Shown here one piece after another: positions 41,011 through 45,160 of a stretch of 45,160 bases of DNA; the stretch's first letter is position 1; each line of letters starts with the position of its first letter. The notes under the pieces were generated by a model, which ran no database searches, had not been told where the DNA came from, and saw only the letters and a list, made by a program, of their open reading frames with translations. The stretch comes from an uncultured Faecalibacterium sp. (GTDB lineage: Bacteria; Bacillota; Clostridia; Oscillospirales; Ruminococcaceae). The stretch is taken from contig CAKTGQ010000017.1 in the NCBI GenBank assembly GCA_934561555.1, positions 1-45,160 on the forward strand. Direction: 5' to 3'. The position numbers were made by a program, and so were the translations under genes.

Positions 41011-41126
41011 TGGAAGAACTTCAGAATCAGGCTTCCATCGCCCAGAGTGAGGAGAGCGAGTGTCACTTCAAGGTTGGCTTCTCAGCAGAAGGCGGTGGAG
41101 CAAGTCAAAAAATAAATAAAAAATAA
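41011..41126 (+). other. Element-derived tail after tnpV
   Basis: An open frame without a clear start follows tnpV; one reading ends LASQQKAVEQVKK near 41112. It looks like a remnant of the element's next gene. Nothing else supported here. Confidence 0.3.
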
Positions 41127-41167
41127 AACGGCGGCAGGACCTCCAGTTGGATGATCCTGCCGCCGTT
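41127..41167 (-). terminator. Terminator of the PTS-transketolase operon
   Basis: A 13-bp stem AACGGCGGCAGGA/TCCTGCCGCCGTT; on the minus strand it is followed by TTTATTTTTTATTT. It also shields the operon from the plus-strand mobile genes. The 145 bases between it and the aldolase stop contain no gene; a GTCAGGAGACC motif was noted and rejected as a riboswitch. Confidence 0.85.
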
Positions 41168-41311
41168 CTGATTTCAGATCGTGGACTGATGTGGTCTCCT
41201 GACTTACCGCTGAGCCGAAAGATTTGATTACACCGCTTTACACAAGCTGAAAAGAAAGGTGCTCCTTAGCGGTATCACAGAAAATCAAAAATAGCAGAGT
41301 TTATTTTATGT

Positions 41312-41971
41312 TCATGCACCGTAGACCTTGGTGTAGTCAGCTTTAAACTTTTCGATGCCGGCATCCGTCAGAGGATGATGCAGCATCTGCTCAATGACTT
41401 TATAGGGAACGGTTGCAATGTCTGCTCCGGCCAGAGCACAGTCCATGACATGGATGGGGCTGCGAACGCTGGCAGCGATGATCTGGGTCGTGATGTCCGG
41501 ATAGTTGGCGAAGATGGCACGAATGCTCTGAATCAACTCAATGCCCGGCTGGGAGATATCATCCAGCCGACCCAGGAAGGGACTGACATAGGTCGCACCT
41601 GCACGAGCGGCCAGCAACGCCTGATTTGCGGTAAAAATCAGGGTGCAGTTGGTGGGAATGCCCTTTGCATTCAGAGCCTTGATCGCTTTGAGGCCTTCGG
41701 CGGTCATAGGAATCTTAACCACCATGTGCTTGGGGTCCAGAGCATAGATGGCTTCGCCTTCGGCAATCATGGTTTCGGCATCTTCCGTAGTGGCTTTGAC
41801 CTCGCCGGAAATGGGTCCATCAACAAAAGTGGCAATTTCGGCAAGTGTTTCAGCATAATCCCGGCCTTCTTTGGCGATCAAGCTGGGATTGGTGGTGACA
41901 CCAGCGATCACACCCATATTATTTGCCTTGCGGATTTCTGCAACATTGGCGGTATCAATAAAAAATTTCAT
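41312..41971 (-). CDS. fsa: Fructose-6-phosphate aldolase / transaldolase-like
   Basis: A 219-residue class I aldolase of the FSA/TalC type. [50 protein letters not shown] with the Schiff-base lysine (KIP, about residue 85), [19 protein letters not shown] and [11 protein letters not shown] are all present. It forms or splits fructose 6-phosphate from dihydroxyacetone and glyceraldehyde 3-phosphate, or transfers the C3 unit. It ends the operon after the split transketolase, so the two together rearrange sugar phosphates. Confidence 0.92.
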   Translation of the reverse strand: MKFFIDTANVAEIRKANNMGVIAGVTTNPSLIAKEGRDYAETLAEIATFVDGPISGEVKATTEDAETMIAEGEAIYALDPKHMVVKIPMTAEGLKAIKALNAKGIPTNCTLIFTANQALLAARAGATYVSPFLGRLDDISQPGIELIQSIRAIFANYPDITTQIIAASVRSPIHVMDCALAGADIATVPYKVIEQMLHHPLTDAGIEKFKADYTKVYGA

Positions 41972-41999
41972 GGTGTAGACTCCTTTTTAAATCTGTGAT

Positions 42000-42950
42000 T
42001 CAAGTCGTTTCTTTTACCAGGTTGCGGGCGGTGTCCACGATATTCTCAGCGCACAGTCCAAACTGCTTCAGCACATCCCATGCTGGGCCGGAGTGTCCAA
42101 AGACATCCTGTACACCGACACGGCGCATGATCGTTGGGCATTTCTCTCCCAGCAAGGCGGCGACTGCTTCGCCCAGACCTCCGATGATGCTGTGCTCTTC
42201 ACAGGTAACAACCTTTCGGCATTCTCTGGCGGCTTTCAGCACCAGTTCTTCATCCAGCGGTTTAATGCTGCACAGGTTGATGACGCGTGCATGGATGCCT
42301 TCGGCACGCAGAGACTCGGTCGCTTTCAGAGCTTCGCTGACCATCAAGCCTGTGGCAATCAAGGCTACATCGCTGCCCTCCGTGAGTTGTTCACCCTTAC
42401 CGATCTCAAACTTGAAGGTTGCTTCGTCATGGAAAACCGGAAGAGCCAGACGGCCAAACCGCAGATAGACGGGCCCTTTATGTTCATAGGCAGCTTTGAC
42501 AGCAGCACGAGCCTCCACGTCGTCTGACGGGCAGAGCACGACCATGCCGGGGATGGAACGCATCAGAGCAAAATCTTCACAGCACTGGTGGCTTGCACCA
42601 TCTTCGCCCACCGAGATGCCGCCGTGGGTTGCGCCGATCTTGACGTTCAGGTGGGGATAACCGATGGAATTTCGGACTTGCTCAAAGGCGCGTCCTGCGG
42701 CGAACATGGCAAAGCTGGAAGCAAAAGGCACCAGCCCCATGGCGGCCATACCTGCGGAGGCAGCTACCATATTGCTTTCCGCAATGCCGCAATCGAAGTG
42801 ACGTGTCGGAAATTCCTTTTTGAAAACGCCTGTTTTGGTGGCAGCGGCCAGGTCTGCATCCAGCACGACAACATCTCTGTGTTCCCTGCCCAACTCCACA
42901 AGTGCCGCACCGTAGCTGTCGCGAGTTGCGATTTTCTTCTGCTCTGCCAT
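42000..42950 (-). CDS. Transketolase, C-terminal subunit
   Basis: A 316-residue subunit with the pyrimidine-binding and C-terminal domains of transketolase. ATRDSYGAALVELG, VVLDADLAAATKTGVF, FDCGIAESNMVAASAGMAAM (the catalytic Glu), ATHGGISVGEDGASHQCCED and VVTCEEHSIIGGLGEAVA are typical. I start at ATG 42950, with GGAGG upstream inside the end of the N-terminal subunit gene, whose stop is one base away; the two are translationally coupled. A TTG-type extension of 12 codons is possible but unlikely. Confidence 0.92.
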   Translation of the reverse strand: MAEQKKIATRDSYGAALVELGREHRDVVVLDADLAAATKTGVFKKEFPTRHFDCGIAESNMVAASAGMAAMGLVPFASSFAMFAAGRAFEQVRNSIGYPHLNVKIGATHGGISVGEDGASHQCCEDFALMRSIPGMVVLCPSDDVEARAAVKAAYEHKGPVYLRFGRLALPVFHDEATFKFEIGKGEQLTEGSDVALIATGLMVSEALKATESLRAEGIHARVINLCSIKPLDEELVLKAARECRKVVTCEEHSIIGGLGEAVAALLGEKCPTIMRRVGVQDVFGHSGPAWDVLKQFGLCAENIVDTARNLVKETT

Positions 42951-42951
42951 T

Positions 42952-43806
42952 TTATGCGCCCTCCTGTTCCAGTGCGTTATAGGCACTTGTCAGCTCCTGC
43001 ATAGCAGCGTGGTATTCCTCGTCGTTGGGAGCTTTGCCGTGCCAGCCGACCTGATTTTCCATAAAGCTGACCCCTTTGCCTTTGGTCGTGCGCATAAGGA
43101 TAGCAGTGGGCGATCCGACACAATGGTGGAAAGCATCAAACGCCCGCTCCATCTGTTCAAAGTCATGCCCATCAATGCTGACCACATTAAAACCGAAGTC
43201 CCGCAGCTTTGCATCCACCGGATCGGTGTTCATTACTTCATGGGTGGAGCCGTCGATCTGCAAACCGTTCAAGTCGATGATGACACAATAGTTGTCCAAC
43301 TTGTAGTGTGCAGAAAAAAGAAATGCTTCCCAGCATTCGCCCTCTTCCAACTCGCCATCGCCCAGCAGTGCATAAAACCTTTGACTGGTTTTTCCCAGAT
43401 ACTTTGCTGCCTTAGCCATACCGGCAGCCACAGAAACACCCTGCCCCAAGCTGCCGGTGGACATATCCACACCCGGGACGACATTCATGTTCGGGTGCCC
43501 CTGCAAATAACTGTCTGCATGGCGCAAAGTGGGCAGATCCTCCACCGGAAAATACCCGCGGTTTGCGAGCGCCGCATACAAACCAGGGGCTGTATGTCCC
43601 TTGGAAAGGACAAAGCGGTCACGATCTTCCCACTGGGGATTTTGAGGGTTGATGTTCATCTCTTTGTTATAGAGATACGCAAACAGTTCTGCTGCCGAAA
43701 GGCTCCCGCCAGGATGTCCGCTTTTTGCGCCGTGGGTGGCTTCAATAACGCCCATCCGAATCTTGCAGGCTGCTTTTTTCAGCTGAATCAATTCCTGATG
43801 CTCCAT
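42952..43806 (-). CDS. Transketolase, N-terminal subunit
   Basis: A 284-residue subunit with the thiamine diphosphate-binding domain. ATHGAKSGHPGGSLSAAELF, DRFVLSKGHTAPGLYAALA, HPNMNVVPGVDMSTGSLGQG and the ThDP motif GDGELEEGECWEAFLFSAHY through NN-like DLNGLQIDG are present. It pairs with the adjacent C-terminal subunit to form the active enzyme. ATG 43806 has GAGG 8 bases upstream; a start 12 bases earlier is also open. Confidence 0.92.
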   Translation of the reverse strand: MEHQELIQLKKAACKIRMGVIEATHGAKSGHPGGSLSAAELFAYLYNKEMNINPQNPQWEDRDRFVLSKGHTAPGLYAALANRGYFPVEDLPTLRHADSYLQGHPNMNVVPGVDMSTGSLGQGVSVAAGMAKAAKYLGKTSQRFYALLGDGELEEGECWEAFLFSAHYKLDNYCVIIDLNGLQIDGSTHEVMNTDPVDAKLRDFGFNVVSIDGHDFEQMERAFDAFHHCVGSPTAILMRTTKGKGVSFMENQVGWHGKAPNDEEYHAAMQELTSAYNALEQEGA

Positions 43807-43822
43807 ATCGTACCTCACTTGC

Positions 43823-44080
43823 TTACAGATTTGCGTTCAGAAAAGCTTCCAATGCAGCCGCTGCCGCATCTTCGTCTGGGCCTTCCACTGTAATATGCAG
43901 CGTGTCGCCGCACTTTGCGCCAAGCCCCATCAGAGCCATCAGCTTTCTACCGCCGGCAGATTTACCGTTCTTCTCCACCGTAATGACGCTCTCATATTTC
44001 TGGGCTTCCTTTACAAACAGCCCTGCAGGACGGACATGCATTCCCTGCGGGTCCTTGATTACAAAAGTCAAAGTCTTCAT
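43823..44080 (-). CDS. HPr-family phosphocarrier without the Ser46 position
   Basis: An 85-residue HPr-like protein. The phospho-histidine motif is intact (DPQGMHVRPAGLFV, His15). In typical HPr the second site is in NLKSIMGVMSLG; here the segment is GGRKLMALMGLG, with Lys where Ser46 should be. It would pass phosphate from enzyme I to the PTS but could not be phosphorylated there by HPr kinase, so it is likely dedicated to this operon. The best ATG is 44080 (GGAGG at 44087-44091); another is one codon earlier. Confidence 0.85.
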   Translation of the reverse strand: MKTLTFVIKDPQGMHVRPAGLFVKEAQKYESVITVEKNGKSAGGRKLMALMGLGAKCGDTLHITVEGPDEDAAAAALEAFLNANL

Positions 44081-44094
44081 CATTTGCCTCCTTA

Positions 44095-44142
44095 CTAAAA
44101 ATCGCCCCACAGCAGGTTCACTCGGCTTCCGACTGTGGGGCG
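44095..44142 (-). terminator. Attenuating hairpin between IIB and HPr genes
   Basis: A 10-bp stem CGCCCCACAG/CTGTGGGGCG with a 20-base loop, then ATTTTTAG on the minus strand, lying inside the operon. It would reduce the downstream HPr, transketolase and aldolase genes unless overcome. Confidence 0.75.
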
Positions 44143-44151
44143 CACTCTGTG

Positions 44152-44433
44152 TTACGCTTCCAGCGCAGCCTTGAGTTTTTCGGTCATTTCTTTCATCGAG
44201 ACCATGTTGTTGAGACCGATGGTCTTGCCGGCCTTCTCACCGATATGAGCGAGGTCTGCGCCGCAGATGTACAGATCGGCAGCGCCAGGATGAACATCGT
44301 CAATGGTGGAATGTTCTACCGTCACATCGGTAATGTTCAAAGATTTCAGAACCTTTTTGGCGTTCATTTCCATAACGAAGGATGTGCCCAGACCGGAACC
44401 ACAGAAGCAAAGAATCTTTTTAATACTGCTCAT
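44152..44433 (-). CDS. PTS sugar transporter subunit IIB (ascorbate/UlaB type)
   Basis: A 93-residue IIB protein. ILCFCGSGLGTSFVM holds the phosphocysteine loop (Cys11), followed by VEHSTIDDVHPGAADLYIC, a pattern seen in the L-ascorbate/pentitol class. It accepts phosphate from IIA and gives it to the sugar carried by IIC. ATG with AGGAGGTTTCTT. No IIA gene is seen in the window; it may lie upstream of the cut IIC. Confidence 0.88.
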   Translation of the reverse strand: MSSIKKILCFCGSGLGTSFVMEMNAKKVLKSLNITDVTVEHSTIDDVHPGAADLYICGADLAHIGEKAGKTIGLNNMVSMKEMTEKLKAALEA

Positions 44434-44504
44434 AAGAAACCTCCTAAAAAATGATTGTGAAAAGTGATTGCGATTTTTAATGATGCGTACAGCCGACAGA
44501 ACGC

Positions 44505-45089
44505 TCAGGATTTTTTGGCTCTGCCAAAGGTGTAATTGTATACGATGGGAATAGCAAACAGAACGGCGACCAGGATCAGCATTCCGTTGCCGGAAAGAAC
44601 TTTTGTCAGGTTGCCAAATACGATACCGACCAGAGTGAAGTCGGTGTCCGAGAAGGTAGTGTTGGCAAAACCCATGGAGCCGAGCACCGGGTACAGACCC
44701 GCAGCGAGGAACGTGGCGACAACACCATGGACAAAGGAGCCTGCAATGCAGCCCTTCAGGCCGCCAGTGGCGTTGCCGCAGACACCGGCAGTTGCGCCGC
44801 AGAAGAAATGCAGTACAGCGCCAGGCAGAATGATGGGAACTACCAGACCGACGCCGCCCATCATGGCAAGAACGGCCAGAGCTACGATGCCGCCGACAAA
44901 GGAGCAGAAAAAGCCAATCAGAACGGCATTGGGGGCAAAGGGGAAGATGATGGGGCAGTCCAGCGCGGGCTTTGCATTCGGAACAAGTTTTTCCGAAATG
45001 CCCTTGAATGCCGGGACGATCTCATTGATGAGCATGCGGACACCAGACAGCACGATGTAAATGCCGGCAGAAAAGGTAATGGATGGTGT
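44505..45089 (-). pseudogene. PTS IIC (UlaA/SgaT type), 5'-truncated
   Basis: The C-terminal part of a sugar-transport channel: ITFSAGIYIVLSGVRMLINE, VPNAKPALDCPIIFPFAPNA and GAVLHFFCGATAGVCGN match the ascorbate-specific IIC family, which is normally about 420-450 residues. Only about 195 family-like residues remain. Upstream of about 45089 the sequence no longer matches and a TGA (45117-45119) closes the frame. A clear break near 45090 is followed by a promoter pointing the other way, so an insertion probably cut the gene. ATG at 45053 would still produce the last part. Confidence 0.75.
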
Positions 45090-45102
45090 TGTACAATAAA
45101 AG

Positions 45103-45153
45103 TTGACATAGGAAACTCAAAGAGCCAATATATAGCAAAGGACAAACAGGAGG
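45103..45153 (+). promoter_or_regulatory. Outward promoter and ribosome site at the right end
   Basis: On the plus strand TTGACA (45103-45108) is followed after 18 bases by AATATA (or after 20 by TATATA), and GGAGG occurs at 45149-45153. A plus-strand gene should start just beyond the window, probably in the element that cut the IIC gene. Confidence 0.6.
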
Positions 45154-45160
45154 TAACGAA

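Noticed and set aside
41168..41311. GTCAGGAGACC on the minus strand, similar to the 3' end of cobalamin riboswitches
   Set aside because: The conserved upstream core could not be found, and nothing downstream on that strand would be regulated; it follows the aldolase stop and precedes only a terminator.
1..45160. CRISPR arrays, tRNA and rRNA genes
   Set aside because: No spaced repeats of 25-40 bases and no cloverleaf or rRNA-like sequence were seen on reading both strands; a tRNAscan or Infernal run would settle it.

Overview
The window looks like chromosome of a GC-moderate gut Clostridia, most likely an Oscillospiraceae (Faecalibacterium/Gemmiger-like) bacterium. This is inferred from gene style (EFR1 ferredoxin, ATC hydrolases, TnpV, YedE/TusA/DUF3343 selenium genes, macro-domain operon), canonical TTGACA/TATAAT promoters and GGAGG ribosome sites; no rRNA or marker gene is present to prove it. 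Nearly everything is on the minus strand. No tRNA, rRNA or CRISPR array was seen.

Layout. 1-5465: a tightly packed minus-strand operon (two SAM methyltransferases, MBL hydrolase, alpha/beta hydrolase, two ATC-hydrolase-like proteins, a DUF6796-like membrane protein and a deleted small membrane gene) preceded by twin palindromic operators. 5466-7344: ZIP transporter remnant, YbaK deacylase and a cyclase-family hydrolase with a strongly structured leader. 7377-9398: a 673-aa coiled-coil DUF2325 protein. 9936-14860: a Fic - PLD/helicase/DUF3427 (SauUSI-like) - NUDIX operon with its own palindromic operator, the best candidate for a defence system. 14908-18413: NUDIX/HD pair, GNAT, adenine deaminase. 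18520-19319: Hsp20 with a CIRCE element and a long leader. 19428-22500: iadA/nhaC island of different codon style, bordered by a chimeric ORF. 22543-26904: EFR1, purine nucleoside phosphorylase, then a macro - vWA - ADP-ribosylglycohydrolase operon, with a divergent DUF5131 gene. 27924-30778: a LysR/yedE/TusA/DUF3343 selenium module lying between two 87-bp direct repeats. 30758-34948: DUF523, HAD fragment, relic regulator, sfsA, an orphan membrane protein, a second macro protein with an isochorismatase-like hydrolase, and a Gly-rich membrane peptide.

35032-41010 is an accessory, decaying segment: a nuclease-helicase gene interrupted by one in-frame TAA, a hairpin cluster, an XRE regulator, a broken serine recombinase, a truncated UvrD helicase and TnpV. 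41127-45160 carries a sugar PTS/pentose-type operon (IIC, IIB, an HPr lacking the Ser46 position, split transketolase, fructose-6-phosphate aldolase). Its IIC gene is cut at the 5' end, just before an outward-facing promoter of a gene beyond the window.

Themes: ADP-ribose/NAD-type enzymes recur (two macro proteins, ADPRH, Fic, two NUDIX, nicotinamidase-like hydrolase), two nuclease-helicases sit about 21 kb apart, and at least eight gene relics record repeated insertion and deletion. Functions are assigned from motifs read by eye; no database search was run.
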